Assembly: GCA_964017145.1 (NCBI GenBank)
Contig: OZ024852.1
Location: 1,241,945 to 1,305,944, forward strand
Source of the DNA: Agrocybe praecox
Taxonomy: Eukaryota > Basidiomycota > Agaricomycetes > Agaricales > Agrocybaceae
Direction of reading: 5' to 3'
DNA length: 64,000 bases
Both the position numbers and the translations under genes were made by a program. Numbering within the stretch: the stretch's first letter is position 1; each line of letters starts with the position of its first letter. The notes beneath the pieces were generated by a model that did no database searches, was not told the DNA's origin, and was given only the letters and a program-made list of their open reading frames with translations. Shown here in pieces: positions 13,759 through 26,074 of the stretch.

Positions 13759-13894
13759 CGGTATGTGGATGAAGCGCGCGGCGCGTACAAATGAGGAGTT
13801 GTCTGCCCCTTTCTAATATGTCATTTACGTAATCTGTGCAACACGTCCACACTTCTTGCAAGTTACGAGGCTGCTACCTAACACTTTCTATACC

Positions 13895-15015
13895 ATGACT
13901 TCCTCGGAATTATACCATACAAAGCAACAATTCACGCTCAGTAAGCATTTTATGTTCTTTCACCCTTTTACTCTGTCAATACCAAACTGATCACGTCCTC
14001 TAGGCGCATACAGTGCATTAGTCCAGCAGCCTCTTCCTGACGAATCATCTCCTGATTATATTCCATCTATTTTATACAAGGCTCGCGCATACATTGCTCT
14101 TGAACAACCCAAATCGGCCCTAGAAATAATCCCCGAATCTTCTGAAAATGTTGCTGTCAAAGCCGTCACTTCTCTAGCACGATACGTTGCTGCTGCAGCC
14201 AGTTCCACAGATACAGAGGCCGCCCTTGAGGAATTGCGCGATCTGTCCGTTGAAATAGAGGGCGACGACGTAGAGGGAGATGAAGCGGATAAAGCCCTTG
14301 TCAGGGTCATTGCTGGTACTGCGTTCGCGCGAGCGGGCGAGGTTGAGGAAGCTTTGGAGACTTTGGGTACCGAAACTGAGGATCTCGAAGCGTAAGTTCC
14401 CTAATTGCTCGCTGAGACTCACTTGTATGCTTATGTAGGCATCAATTAAATAGCGTTGCTTTGATTGTTCAGGTCTACCTCTCAATAAACCGCCCAGACC
14501 TGGCCAAGAAGCAGTTTGACCGATGCAAGCGTTGGGCCGAGGACGATCTTCTCCTAGGGCTCATCGAATCAAACATTGGCCTTGTAACAGGGAAAGATAA
14601 TTACTCGAATACCACTTCCTTCTACACAGAACAACTCGGCAACCCATCCCTTACATCACCTCACCTCCTTACCGCAAGAGGTGTAACACGAATCTTGCGT
14701 GGTGAAATTCAAGAAGCAAAATCCGATTTAGAAGAATCGCTAGAACAGCAAAAGGGTAACCCAGAAGCAGAGGCTGCGTATGTTGTTGCAGGCACCCTGG
14801 GAGCACTGAACCCATCAGAGGCCGATGAGCTTTGGGCGTACGTGTAGTGGGCTACTTTCCGTGTTCTTGCTGCTGACCTGTTTTCTGACAGTAAACTTGT
14901 GTCTGAGAAGCCAACGCACCCCCTTGTCTTGGACGTGACCCAGAAGGCAGAGATGTTTGACCAATATGCAGCCATCTATGATGTACCACCTCTGGCAGGA
15001 ACTGTATCGGTATAA
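13895..15015 (+). CDS. SEC28: Coatomer subunit epsilon (Sec28)
   Basis: Four exons: MTSSELYHTKQQFTL joins to SAYSALVQQPLPDESSPDYI, then EDLEA to HQLNSVALIVQVYLSINRPD, then DELWA to KLVSEKPTHPLVLDVTQKAE. All phases agree and the stop follows PPLAGTVSV. The protein is made of TPR-like helical pairs (YIPSILYKARAYIALEQPKS; RPDLAKKQFDRCKRWAEDDL; GVTRILRGEIQEAKSDLEES), as in epsilon-COP. It stabilises alpha-COP in the COPI coat for Golgi-to-ER retrograde traffic. Length, about 300 residues, is normal for the family and the gene looks intact. Confidence 0.92.
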
Positions 15016-15413
15016 GCGTGAAATGTGCTTGCCGGGGACGGTTATAGTTAAAGCTTTTATTCAGACCTGGACTTGAGAATCCCTAACGTGTCTTGGTCGT
15101 CTTCAAATCATTTCCTCTTCGCGGGTTGGCACCTACAATTACAGGACTATTTCCGTTTGAACTTTGAACGTAGCGCGGCGGAAGCCTGGTTGAAGCACAT
15201 CGATTCCAAGACACGTTCAACGAATACTATCACCACGTGATAAAGTACACTAAATTGACTTGAGACTAAAGAAAAACGAACGAAGGAGGAGAGAGATACA
15301 GTAGAGAACAAATAGAGAGTAAGGATAATTTAGGTGAACTGGTTAACTGTGTCCAAAAAAAGGCACAGTAAATGAGGGTTTGAATACACTATACTACTCT
15401 ACAGGTACTTCCG
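15016..15413. other. Convergent intergenic region
   Basis: The 3' ends of SEC28 and the BYE1-like gene meet here. It contains no further gene that I can support. Confidence 0.5.
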
Positions 15414-18400
15414 TTACCAACCAGGCGGCCCACCACTATCATTCCTCTGTCGTCGAGGCCAACCTGAATCGCTGTTGCGGCGGAAATCGCGGTCGTGCCC
15501 GTCGTTATTCCGATTTCCCCTACCTCTGTTATTGCCTCTGTTATTATGATTACCGTTATGCGAATTGTTCCTCCAGTTTCTGTCCTCATAGTCATTACGT
15601 GGGCCTTGGGAGTGATGTGGGCCAGAACGGAAGTCACGTTCATTGTCATGCCGGTCATAAGGTATTTGAGGAGGCCCTCCGCCACGTGGCGGGGCTGTTT
15701 GTTGATAAGGTACATTGTTCGGAGGGTAGTTCATAGGGTAGGATTGAGGAGGAGGCGGAGGCGGAGGCGAGTGATGCATCCAAGGTTGAGCATTATGTGG
15801 CACCGGATGAGTATGGTTAGCTATTGGAGGGGTAGGACCATGAGGAGGAAATGGTGGTCGTGGCTGGTTGAAGGATGGTATTGCGGGTGGTGGTGGTGGT
15901 GGTGGTGGTGGGTGCCCCCCAATTGGGGGCATTTGATTCGGAAGAGGCAGGGGAATTTGACTAGTGGTAGCGGCGAGAGTCCTTAAGACTTCTTGTAACT
16001 GTTCTGGAGTAAGGGATGCAACTTCCGCAGCTAAAGCCGCAGGAGCAATGGGAGGAGCGCCAGGTAACTGAGCAAGGGCAGCAGCCACAGGTGGAATATC
16101 GTGGGGCAAAAGTGCGGGAGCAGGGAGTGGAGCGTTATACACAGTACTTTGAGAAAGCGGGGTGGCGACGTTAGTTGGAAGGAAGCTTACAGGTTGTTGA
16201 GGCGCTGCTGGAGGGGCAATAGGTGGTGTTGAACTAGGCAAGGGAGCGAGTTTACCCTTGTTGAGTACCCAGATCCCAAGCAAGTAATCTTTTGTTCGAG
16301 TACTGGGTATCTTGAGATTATCCAGGAGTTCCACAAATTCAGGAAGCGGGTTTATTTGAAGTAATGGAACCATGTACAACTCACGCCCAGGATGATAGTC
16401 TTTAGGCCTACTTCCCCATGGGAAGACTAGACCGTGACGACTAAAAGAGTAAACGTTAGCAAATCAGAATATGCAGGACGAGTATGAACATTCACGCACT
16501 TTTTTGAAACTAAGAAATTGCAGAAAGTCTTGAAGTCATCGACATTCGCAGCTGAACTTGCCGTGAAGGCTGCAGCATATAGTTCTTTTGTTGGGTTCAG
16601 ACGCATTGCCATAAGATACTTCATTGAGTTCTCCACAGGAACCCGGCCTTCAATGCGTAACTGTTCTGTCGGGAACAACGTTTTCCAGAGAGGGGAATCG
16701 GCAGGCAATGGTTTACCAGCTACTTGACGCGCAACCAAGTGAGTTTCCTGTGGTACACTCGAGTCCAGTGGCATAGCAATCTGATAATACGTTCAGCAAG
16801 TCAAAAGAGAGAACAAAGAGGATCATACCTTGCCACTCCATACTTGTGGTAAACTCTCTACCTCCTCCATCTGCAAAGGCGTCACTATCAAGTCAGTCGG
16901 GGATTCGACTTTATCTTCGTCGAGGAACATATCGAAGTCTTGATCGTTGGCTTCGACACTTAAGTCCTGATCGTTAGCTTCGACACTTTCCAACTCCATA
17001 GCGTCGTCTTTGTCGCTGTCTTCTTTGGGGTTATCGATCGGCGGTTCAATGGTAGTGCTGGGTTCAATTTGACGCTCCGCTTTTGCACCAGAGTCGGTAG
17101 TAGCTTGTGTTTCGTCTTTCGGCCCATTCCACAGCGCGTTTAAATCAAACGATGCAGTCCTTGGGCGAGCAGCAAACGGAGATATTCCGGTTGGGGTGCC
17201 CGTAGTGTTAGATTGACGGGAGGCACCCAAATTCAAAGCGGCTGCGATCGATTCCGTTTGTGAGCTCGTTTGTTGTTCGACTGGACTGCGAGAAGGTTCT
17301 TGCTCATCATCCATATTGAGGAAGTCGGAGAGATTTAATTCAGGCTCCCCAGTTCCAGACTCTTGAGGCCCCAGCGTCGTCATCATCGGCGGTTTATTGA
17401 CCGTTTCTTCGTTACTACTTACGGTTGGCGACATTGCATGAGCCGGCACCGGGGGAGGAGCGCCCCATTGTTGATCAGAAGATTGAGGAGCAGAAGGAGA
17501 CTCAGGAGGAATAGACAACGACATCGTTCTCTGCCTCTGTACCGTCCTCAGACGAGCCATACGCTCTCTTTCTCTTCTTTCTTCTTCTTCGACTTCCCGC
17601 TCTTTATGCCGTTCAACCTCGAGCGCACTTGGCACATCACCGTTCACACTTTCAATATCTTGCAGACCTTTGTGGGTAATCTTAGCCCGCGGCGCGGTGC
17701 TCCTTTGCAAAATAGAATGTTCAAGGGCTTCCTGTTCTGCCTGCTTGATCGATTGTTTCGTTTCTTCGTCAGCAAGATCCGTCGACGACATCAAGGAAAT
17801 TTCTTTCGCAGTGATACTTCCAGATGTTATACGCTGGTGTATAACAACACGGTCCGCTTTGCTAAGATTGAATTGCAGCATTCTAAAGCGTTCTCTGTTT
17901 TTTTTTTACAAACAATCAATAAGATATTCAGTCCTGGAAAAAACTGACACGCACTTGTATTTTCCTCCTGCATGAGGGTTTCCATTCTTATCAGGCTCAG
18001 AATAGATCTCGAATACACAGCTCTCTAAGTCCTGCGCAAATTGATTGGCTGCACCAATTAGGGCCTGCGTTTGCTCTTCGCTCAGCCCCCCTTCTTGTTG
18101 ACCCGTAACGTCTGGTTTGGTTTCTTTCTGGTCCTCGTCAACGTTCATTTTGTTTTCTTGAGCTTCCTTCTTCACATTCGCCCGGGCATCAGGATATCGC
18201 AGAAAAACTTCTCTGAAAAGTTCTCCCAGCTTGCCTAGACAATATTTCCTTGCCGGATCATCTGGAGCGCTGCTCCCACCGTCCGCAGACCTTTTGCGTT
18301 TAGGAGCTGGAGAAGTCCGCACCACATTTGAAACAGTGGCTTTTCGTTTAAGGGTTGTTGGCAAGCTCGATGGAGGTGGAGACGAAACTCTCACGCGACT

Positions 18401-19719
18401 CAACCGTCTTTTTCTGGTTTCGTCAATCGACTCGGTGTTGGAAGTAACAGACTTGCTACGCTGCGCACGTTGCTTCAACATTGAACCAGTCAACCAGAAG
18501 AAAGAAAAAGACAGGGCTGTAGGACGTACCTTGTCTGAGTTCTTCGTATCCTCGACATGCTCCGGTTCCAAGTCAACGTACTCATCCTCGCTACTCGAAC
18601 TCTCTTCTGACTCTTCCGGGGCTGCCAAAGGTACAGGTATGACTCTGCGGGTCCCCAATGCAGCCCTCCTCTTCTCTGCGATGAGGTTTTCATCCTCGTT
18701 GCATTCTTCGTTCGCTTGGTCGCCTTCCCAGGTCACTGAAAGAGATCATCAAGTCAGCATGCAAATCTTTAGATAACATTATCATCGATGCAGGTCTACG
18801 AATGGCAAAAGTAAAGTCTACGTAAGAAACGGCTTGCCCATATACTTCAAAACATACAATGGCAGCAGCCAATGATTTGTTCATGTGAAGTATGTATTCA
18901 TACGCATTTTCAGCGTCAAATTGATGCTGGGGCAGTATTTGCTCCGGACAGCGCATATACGATTATGTCTCATGTAGCAAAGTGCGTCTCGGGTGGTATC
19001 CTACCACATCGCATAGCGCGGATCTTTCTCTTGATACAGGCAAGGGAGAGCACAGTACGCAGGCAACGAATGTGACCATCATCCTCAAGGAAATTATAAG
19101 AATAGAATATTGTTTTTTCTGCAAAGGAAAAGAAAAGACTACCAAAAAAGGACGATGGCGAGGAGACATGGGCTCGCCAGTACATAAGTATAGGGAAGAA
19201 ACAATCCACTCACTAGTTGAAGAACGGCCAGTCGATACAGTACATGTGGGACAGATATATACACCTGAAAAAAATGATCAGAATAGGCTGACATGCTGTG
19301 CTGATTACAAGTACACTCACTAATTTCCTCTGCCTCCGGCTCACTCATTTCCACACAAGTAAAGTGATACCTGTATTTGTTATATCAGATACATGTTTAA
19401 AAGGCCCCTCATTAAATCGGGAGCAGGGTACAATAGCGACATACCAAATCTTACACTCAGCACAGAGAATCATTGGTGATCCATCGTCACCTTTATTGCA
19501 GATGCAGTCAATTGGTCTCCGGCTATGAATGCTATCCTTCCCTTTCGCAGTCTTCCTTTGCTTTTTAGCAGGTTTAGCGGACCCTTGTGAGATGCTGTTC
19601 TCCTTTCCTGTGCCATCTACATCCATATCGTCATGCCGTGCATTACTACGACCCTTTAATCGGGCATTAGGCGTTGCCTTGCTTGCAACTCCTGTCTTTG
19701 CCTTCGAGCGCGTGCTCAT
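15414..19719 (-). CDS. BYE1: BYE1-like transcription regulator (PHD, TFIIS central and SPOC domains)
   Basis: Exons on the minus strand give, in order: a basic N-terminus (MSTRSKAKTG); a PHD finger (IDCICNKGDDGSPMILCAEC, then WYHFTCVEMSEPEAEEI and VYICPTC; Cys4-His-Cys3 complete); an acidic linker; a TFIIS central domain (RKYCLGKLGELFREVFLRYP; FAQDLESCVFEIY; ERFRMLQFNLSKADRVVIHQ); a charged linker; a SPOC domain (QVWSGKVAMPLDSSVPQETH to YHPGRELYMVPLLQI); and a long proline-rich then Arg/Gly/Asn-rich tail ending DSGGPPGW. Yeast Bye1 binds trimethylated H3K4 and RNA polymerase II. Length is roughly 1,100-1,200 residues. An in-frame methionine at 19938 would add 73 residues. One intron (about 19211-18738) is about 470 bases, ten times its neighbours. 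Confidence 0.88.
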
Positions 19720-20227
19720 ATCACTGTACCGACACGATTTACTTTTGGGAAAGGATGAATGGATGGTGAGAGGAGAAAATGACAAATGTGGATCAGGATC
19801 AGCCTGCTCGTGTTGTGCTTGCTTTGGCTCCAATAGCGAAGCAAAATTCCCATCACGTGGCTCGTGCTGACTCGTGTTTGTGGCATGTGCATTGTGCAGA
19901 GTCAGGTTGGAGTCAGGGTGAGATAAATTCAAATTCAAAAGTTTGGTTGTCGATTCGTTGAAGAGAATCGAAATATTATCAATGAGATTTTTGTGCGATT
20001 ACCTTCTAATACATTGTAGTCTGATCAGGATCAGACGACTTTATTAAAATCAGCGTACTACTATCCAAAGCGAATAGAAGGCCGGTGTTTTTTTGTAAAT
20101 ATCTCGGCAGTAATCGGCATTGTTTCGTGATATGCGAATAGAAGGCTGAAAGTCGGCTAGTACACGCTGCCCGGTTGCTTGTGGGAGTCCGATGAGTGAA
20201 AGACGAGACAGATGCGGCCTCTAAATC

Positions 20228-20236
20228 TTTTATAAA
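20228..20236 (+). promoter_or_regulatory. TATA box of the small secreted protein gene at 20304
   Basis: CTTTTATAAAGATGC lies about 70 bases before the start codon, a usual distance for highly expressed fungal secreted protein genes. Confidence 0.5.
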
Positions 20237-20303
20237 GATGCAGGTCTTTGAACATCATCTAGCAGCCTTCCGAGAGTCCAAATCATAGCTCCCTATCACA
20301 AAA

Positions 20304-20771
20304 ATGAAAGGAATTATTCTCGGTATTTTGACCATGCTCTCCACTGTCGCTAGTGCTGCCCCTGCTCCCCAAGAGAAAGCGGCATCTATGGTGTGTGCTG
20401 TCATTTTCTTTAAGTTCAAATATCTAACGCACCATTGAGGATTCCCAGAACACCACAATTGCAGTTCAATTTAATCTCCGAGACCTTACTACCTTCACTC
20501 CCCGCATACAGCTGGATACGTGTCTGCGCTTCAATCAAACCATTGCGAACGATATCATATCCATGACCGTTTTCCCCCAGCATCTATGCTTTCTTTGGCT
20601 GTTAGTCATATTTTATCTGTTCATTTCACCATTTCACTGATACAAAATGATCTCAGCAATCAAGCTAATTGCCAAGGGGGTGTGAGCAGGGTTGTAGCGG
20701 GCCCGCAATCCATCAGCATGCTGTCCATACCCGTGGCCAGCAGTGTCTACCTCTGCAATAGTCATAAATGA
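20304..20771 (+). CDS. Small secreted cysteine protein, family copy 1
   Basis: Exons 20304-20390, 20449-20600 and 20657-20771 give 117 residues. The start MKGIILGILTMLSTVASAAP is a signal peptide with an AxA-type cleavage site. The mature part holds four cysteines in LDTCLRFNQTI, FPQHLCFLWL, NQANCQGGVSR and ASSVYLCNSHK. The first intron is phase 0 just after the signal peptide and the second is phase 2 soon after the second cysteine, as in the related copies. Function is unknown; I do not recognise a named family. Likely secreted, with two disulfides inferred from the paired cysteines. Confidence 0.75.
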
Positions 20772-21157
20772 CTGTATGCAGCTTAGAATTCGGGTCGTAA
20801 GAAGTTCCCCGGATGGATTGATACACAAACCAAGAAACATGTCTTCGTCTTCAATACAAAAGAAAAGAGAAATATATACAATTTTTCCGAGTGTTCTACC
20901 CGTAACCCATTCTCTCTGGCGTTGTAAACTCAAGAGGTATATGCAAGATTCAAACGCTCGCTATCCTAAAATAGCTTGTCAGTCAAAAATAGAATGGAAG
21001 TTCAAATGTTCAACGTTTAACCACCAACGACCGAATAGAAGGAAGCATTATGTATATATGTGATACTTCTTATGTACCCATGAACACATTAATAACGGTG
21101 CTTTCAGATAGTGGACCGTATATGATCTACAAACGCTGTGTTACTCCTCGTTATAGT

Positions 21158-21315
21158 GTCGGGAAAATCGAAATTAAAATATTAGTAGTTATCCTTGATT
21201 ACTGAACCATGTCATTGGATTATGGTGGCATATTTCGCAAGATATGGTCAGATATGGGACCATAATCCCTGAAATGGTTCAGTAATCACTGATATGCTTA
21301 TTTCGATTTTTCCGA
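21158..21315. repeat. Imperfect inverted repeat (hairpin), MITE-like
   Basis: The left arm (21158-21230) and right arm (21254-21315) are near reverse complements. Shared blocks include GTCGG-AAAATCGAAAT, TGATTACTGAACCAT and GGATTATGG; the left arm has about 7 extra bases and the loop is about 23 bases. The ends are GTCGG...CCGAC. It contains no coding frame. It could be a small non-autonomous transposon or a decayed inverted duplication; I see no clear target duplication. Confidence 0.65.
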
Positions 21316-22224
21316 CAAGGTGCTTCGATATAGTATATTGCTGAGGGATTCGGAAAAATACCGGACCCGAGAATGACCAATAGTTAACTTCCATCTCAGA
21401 AGTTGACATTACAGTTCGAGTCTTCGAGAACATCGAATTCAAGGAACAAACAAACAACGACCGAATAGAAGTATATTTGTAGCGAGTCATGGGATACTTC
21501 CCATGTATGCGTGGGTGGTAAATTTGGAGGCTTGATGGTTTCAGCTACCGGACAATGAGACCATCTTATGCGATCTTTAATTAAGCCGAGTTGAATACTT
21601 GGAAACTTCTTTGTCCTTGAGCAATTAGATTGGAGTGACTCCAATCGATGTAATATTCTTGTTGTTTTTCACTATTCTAACAGACGCCCATTTTATGTAT
21701 GTGTAAATGATGACATCATTTTCCTGTTCCTAATACAGTCAAGGCTAATTATAATTTTACCCTGCCTAGAATGCATAGATTCCTCCGGTGCCTAATCTTT
21801 TAGCTGGCATCATGCCCTTCTCTTCTGGGGTCTGCCGGCGATTAAATTACGGCAAGACTCTGTGGATTAGAATGGTTTAGGCAGCTAATCACTAAGGATC
21901 CATCTGATTGTCATCGTTATTGGGACCCCGTCCTGATTACTGCGTAGTTCAACTTGAAGCAGGATAACTATAGATATAGTATTGGGCGAACAACGTCAGT
22001 TGGTTGACTTTTCTATTCTATCCTTCTAGAATAACCATATAATTCTATGGACGTATCTTTCCAGTTATTATAAGAATTCTAGATGGGGTACGAACAGAGT
22101 TTTGTGCCAGAGCGTCCACATGTACATCGAGGAATATCTCCAGAGAACCTATAAGAGAGGGACCGTCCTTCATCCTTACCGTCTAAAATACAATCCACTC
22201 AATTCCAATTCAGCTCAAACAGCA
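21316..22224. other. AT-rich intergenic region
   Basis: No gene is supported. The word CGACCGAATAGAAG, seen at 21029-21042 on the left flank of the hairpin, recurs at 21459-21472 followed by loosely similar sequence (GATACTTC...CATG), which suggests a short duplicated segment around the hairpin. Confidence 0.4.
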
Positions 22225-22658
22225 ATGCAGTTTACGCTGTTACCAATCACCATTTGGGCCATGCTCTTCAACATGGCGGCCCGTACCAAAGCCAGTGCGG
22301 TCAACACTTCGGTATCACCTACTTGCGGCGACAGATTCCGCTTCGTTCAATTTCACATTCCAAATTTCGGATTTTACACACCCTTCCACTCACTGGATAT
22401 GTGCCAGCGAATTGACCCAGAAGTTCCCGACAATTTTAACGTTACTGTTGACCATGTAACTGTCTTTGGTTTGAATGCGTGCACCCTTCATTTGTGAGTT
22501 ATTTTCCTTGCTTTTCATTGCCATGCTGAGACAAGATATTTTCTACTAGAGGAGAGATTTGCGGCCCAAGTTCAGATGACTTTGTCATAGGCCCAGCATC
22601 CAGGCCCGTGAATCCGCCTTTCACGGTAATCAAATCGTTCCGCTGCTTCATACTATAA
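22225..22658 (+). CDS. Small secreted cysteine protein, family copy 2
   Basis: Two exons (22225-22493 and 22550-22658) give 125 residues. The start MQFTLLPITIWAMLFNMAAR is hydrophobic, probably a signal peptide. Cysteines lie in VSPTCGDRF, SLDMCQRIDP, GLNACTLHL, GEICGPSSDD and KSFRCFIL. The intron is phase 2 after the ACTLHL segment, the same place as in the relatives; the usual first intron is not evident. The pattern of cysteine, hydrophobic strand (VTVDHVTVFGLNAC), cysteine, then a final aromatic-x-cysteine links it to the other copies, although identity is low. Function unknown. Confidence 0.65.
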
Positions 22659-23417
22659 GCAAACACAAGAGTTCGCTTGTATGATACTACTACTCGAGAT
22701 ATGTCCTATGGGAAACGGTTGAGATGGCTTATAAACATGACAAAAACAACTGTACTAGTTACTCCTTGAATCCAAATTCAAAAAAAAATGCGTCCTCATA
22801 TGAACTAATATTTCCAGTTACTTGGTTCTTAAGTTCACGATACGGGCATATGAATTGAGTATTTCTCTCTTATCCCCTTGTTCCCTCCGTCATCTAATCT
22901 TAATACGTAGCGCATCAAATCTATTTTTAACCCACCTTGTTGCCTTCGCAGTCACGAGTTATTTCAAGTTACATCCTCATGAGCTTCATGATATCCCACT
23001 AGTTGCGAAATAAGCTCGAGTAATGTAACTATCACAACTGCTCTCTGCCTTTCTTCCAATTTTGTTTTTTTTTTGTTTTTTTTTTGTTTTTTGGATAATT
23101 GCAATGACCGGCGCTTAACTTATGCAGTTACAATCGAACATCGCGTCATTTGTCATAACATCACAAGTGTAAGTACCATAAAGTTCTGTGGTTTACTATT
23201 TCCCACTATCAGAAAAGTTAAACACACAGCTATACCCACTTGAGAGACCGTGCATAGTTAAGTCCCTTTATTGTAAATGAAACGAACCTTCGCGCAGATC
23301 CGAAATGAAAAGGAAGAGTTCCCACGAGGAAATCAAACTCTATTCCTCAGTGGATTTCGATCTCTACTACTCAGTCTCCAGAGAAAGCTCTATCTTTCTC
23401 GCCTTCTTCACAGTGTG

Positions 23418-23715
23418 ATTCTTGTTGCTACTATCTTCGTCATGCTCACTAGCATTGCCCTCACTTCCTCAGCGAGCGCTACCGTTGCATGCATCTCCTG
23501 TCAGTAGCGATTTCCTGTGTCTCTCTACCTAACTGACACCTCTATTCAGGACAATCACGACACGATCACAATCACGCTCGTCGAACCCTTCGGTCGGGTC
23601 TATCCTGATGTCCCAATCAAAAGGTTCATACGTGGGTATGAATCAGGTTCTCGCCGACAATGTTTTGACGGTAGCCGTGCCGGACACATGGATCCGATGT
23701 GCACTTGCTACAGGT
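23418..23715 (+). pseudogene. Decayed copy of the small secreted cysteine protein family (copy 3)
   Basis: The stretch reading VILVATIFVMLTSIALTSSA aligns with the signal peptide of the copy at 30835 (VATVLVMLAGIAVATPVTPV), but the aligned start codon is GTG rather than ATG. The first-intron donor position has TGCATC instead of GT. The second exon begins DNHDTITITLVEPFGRVYPD, like DGLDTITFFLLVPSGSYPP in that copy, then the homologous part MNQVLADNVLTVAVPDTW continues in another frame. These breaks argue for a pseudogene. An upstream in-frame ATG at 23277 exists but gives a non-signal N-terminus. Confidence 0.6.
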
Positions 23716-24048
23716 CAGTGAGTTGATCCTCTATTGTTATTTTTTTGAAAAAAAGAGACTATGCTTCTAGCATTGTAAACGATCTTCAATAGTGATGTTG
23801 ATTGGATTGATGATTCGTTCGGGTGAAAGGTGCAGATTAAAGGCCAATACCTACCCATTTATGCAGTTCACCGCTGTATGCTGAAAACTCGTGGAATAAG
23901 TAGTCCAGCGTTTATTTTGTCGCATATATAAGGGAAAATACACATATTTGCAAACATATTTAAATACATCCAACCCAATTCAAATTTCTCATAAAACAGT
24001 CATATCATCCATCCTTACACCCACATATTCAAAGCCAATCAATCAACC

Positions 24049-26074
24049 TTAATACGTCTTAATCTCACTGCTCTTAATAAGCTCAACCAACAGGTCCTTA
24101 TACCACCCACTCGTCTCACCCTTCACCCTGCTCTCCAGTGTCTTACCTTTATACTTGTTCTTATACGCGGTCTTGATGCCTTCCATCCTGCGAGGGTCCC
24201 AATGCGCACGCACGAGTCGGTAAATAAGCTGAGAGTCTTTCGTTCCGAGCCCAGCCATGCTCTTCTCCAGGAGCTTCGCGTCGCGCCAGTACCCTTGTCC
24301 GTCTCGTTTGGGTTTGACGCCGTGTATGATGTAGAGAAGCGACTCTTCCATAGTCCCCGAGCTGGGTTTTAGAATAAAAAAAAGAGATAGGGAAGTTAGT
24401 AGGTACTAGTAGCATACGTGGCGAAGCGAGGCGTGGCGGTGTTGTGATGGGAGGAGTGGTCAAGAGGTTCGGTATAGAGAGAGATAAAGGTACTTACAAA
24501 GTTTTCTTAACGACCTTACTCAAGCTCTTATACTTCACTCCAAAAGCGTTAATTACTGCGCCGATATGTCCGTCTGATCTGTTTACGAGGATCTCGCAAA
24601 ACACCTTGTCATCCCTTGTCTTCGATGCATGGTGTAGAGCCTCGACGTCCGCGTTGACCTTCTCCGCTTCGTTCCCCACTCCAGGGGCATACGAGTATGA
24701 ACTTGGCATCGCATCAGCGGGCTTCTGAGCATTGAGAGCCATCACGAACACTGCATTTCCAACGCGTATGGTGATGGTGTCCAAGTCCAATCAGTACATT
24801 TTGAAGTAAAGAAAGAGGCAGTTACAACAGAAATACACGCACATTTCTCCGTCTTCCCACTCAAATCTCCCTTTACCTCATCCACCAGTTCCTTCCTATA
24901 CTTCATCTTATACGCCGTCTTCAACAACCTTATTTCATGTGCCGGGCGTCCGAGGATGAGTTCGGTGAGCAAGATTTCGTTGGTTCCCAGTCCTACTAGG
25001 GCTTTGTGTGCGAGTTCAACGTCGTACCATAATGGTCCGAGAGCGAGACCGTGGATCGTGTTTCTAATCGTTATGCATGGTACGGGATAGATAGATGAGC
25101 GTAACAGTAGTTTTGGGGAGCAAAGAGTAAAACGCACCCGAAGTTCCCGTTAGTGACTTTGTCGAGTTTCTCTACTAGAGGAGTCCCGTGGCGCGACATA
25201 AAAAAGTCGTTCAAGGCATCGAGTTGGAAGGGATTCAAAGTGGTTATCGTGGATATCACTGTCTCGACGCAACCGCCGTAAGTTGGATATGATTAGCACC
25301 TGACAACGACAAGAAGGTTCAGAAATACGCACTCAATCTCTCATCAGACACCCCTCCCTTCGTGGCACGCATCACAGCATTAAAGTCATGCGTTGGGTCG
25401 TATCCAGGTAGTTTCTGGACACCGTGCGCTGCTGGCGGTGCGTGTGGGTCCGGAATTGCGGTTCCGAGGTAGATGAGAGGACCCTGAGCGTGCACTCCCT
25501 GACCTACTGAGTACCCAGATTGGGGTGCGTATCCGGCACTGAGATAAGGTCCTGCAGGAGGAGGATACTGCCCACCGGGAAGAGGGGGCATCGATGTTGG
25601 CGCGGGCGCGTAGAAACCTCCTCCAGGCGGAGGCGGTGGTGCTGGTGCTGGTGCTTGTGGGAAGGCATAAGGCGAGCCAGCGGGAGGAGGAGGATAGTAC
25701 CCCCCTGGTGGCGGGTACGCTCCATACGGAGTCGCTGCATATCCACCTGGAGGTGCTGGAGGTGGGTAGGATCCAGGCGTAGATGGGTAATATGGAGTTT
25801 GCCCTGGAGCTGGTGGCGTGTATTGGCCTATTGGAGGAGGTGGATAGGGGGAGTATGTCCCTCCTGGTGCGCCTGGCGGCGCTCCTGGGGGAGGTGGGTA
25901 TGCACCGTACGGTTGCTGAGCCTGAGCGCCCGTGGGTTGGCCTTGCTGAGGCGCCGGCTAGATCGTATAGATAATTCGCGATAACAAAACTGATTAGCTC
26001 GCAAAGGTTAGTTGACCAAGTAGAATACGCACGTAGATTGATCCAGGATTTGGAGGAGGATGGGCGCTCGACAT
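24049..26074 (-). CDS. Annexin with a Pro/Gly/Tyr-rich N-terminal domain
   Basis: The start MSSAHPPPNPGSIY is followed, after one intron, by about 200 residues of proline/glycine/tyrosine repeats (YPPPPGAPPGAPGG; YGAYPPPGGYYPPPPAG), as in annexin A7 and fungal annexin C proteins. The core follows: YDPTHDFNAVMRATKGGVSD, LNPFQLDALNDFFMSRHGTP, then RNTIHGLALGPLWYDVELAH with KALVGLGTNEILLTELILGR, then RDDKVFCEILVNRSDGHIGA, and the last repeat KSMAGLGTKDSQLIYRLVRA ending SSEIKTY. The GLGT loops in repeats two and four fit type II calcium sites; repeats one and three lack a clear one. Annexins bind acidic membranes with calcium. The gene is intact and divergent from the oxidoreductase 1.37 kb away. 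Confidence 0.92.

Noticed and set aside
15495..15986. A 163-codon plus-strand ORF rich in Arg, Trp and Val
   Set aside because: It is the antisense of the proline/glycine-rich tail of the BYE1-like gene; composition follows from the repeats.
25520..25984. Plus-strand ORFs rich in Arg and Trp
   Set aside because: Antisense shadow of the proline-rich annexin N-terminus.
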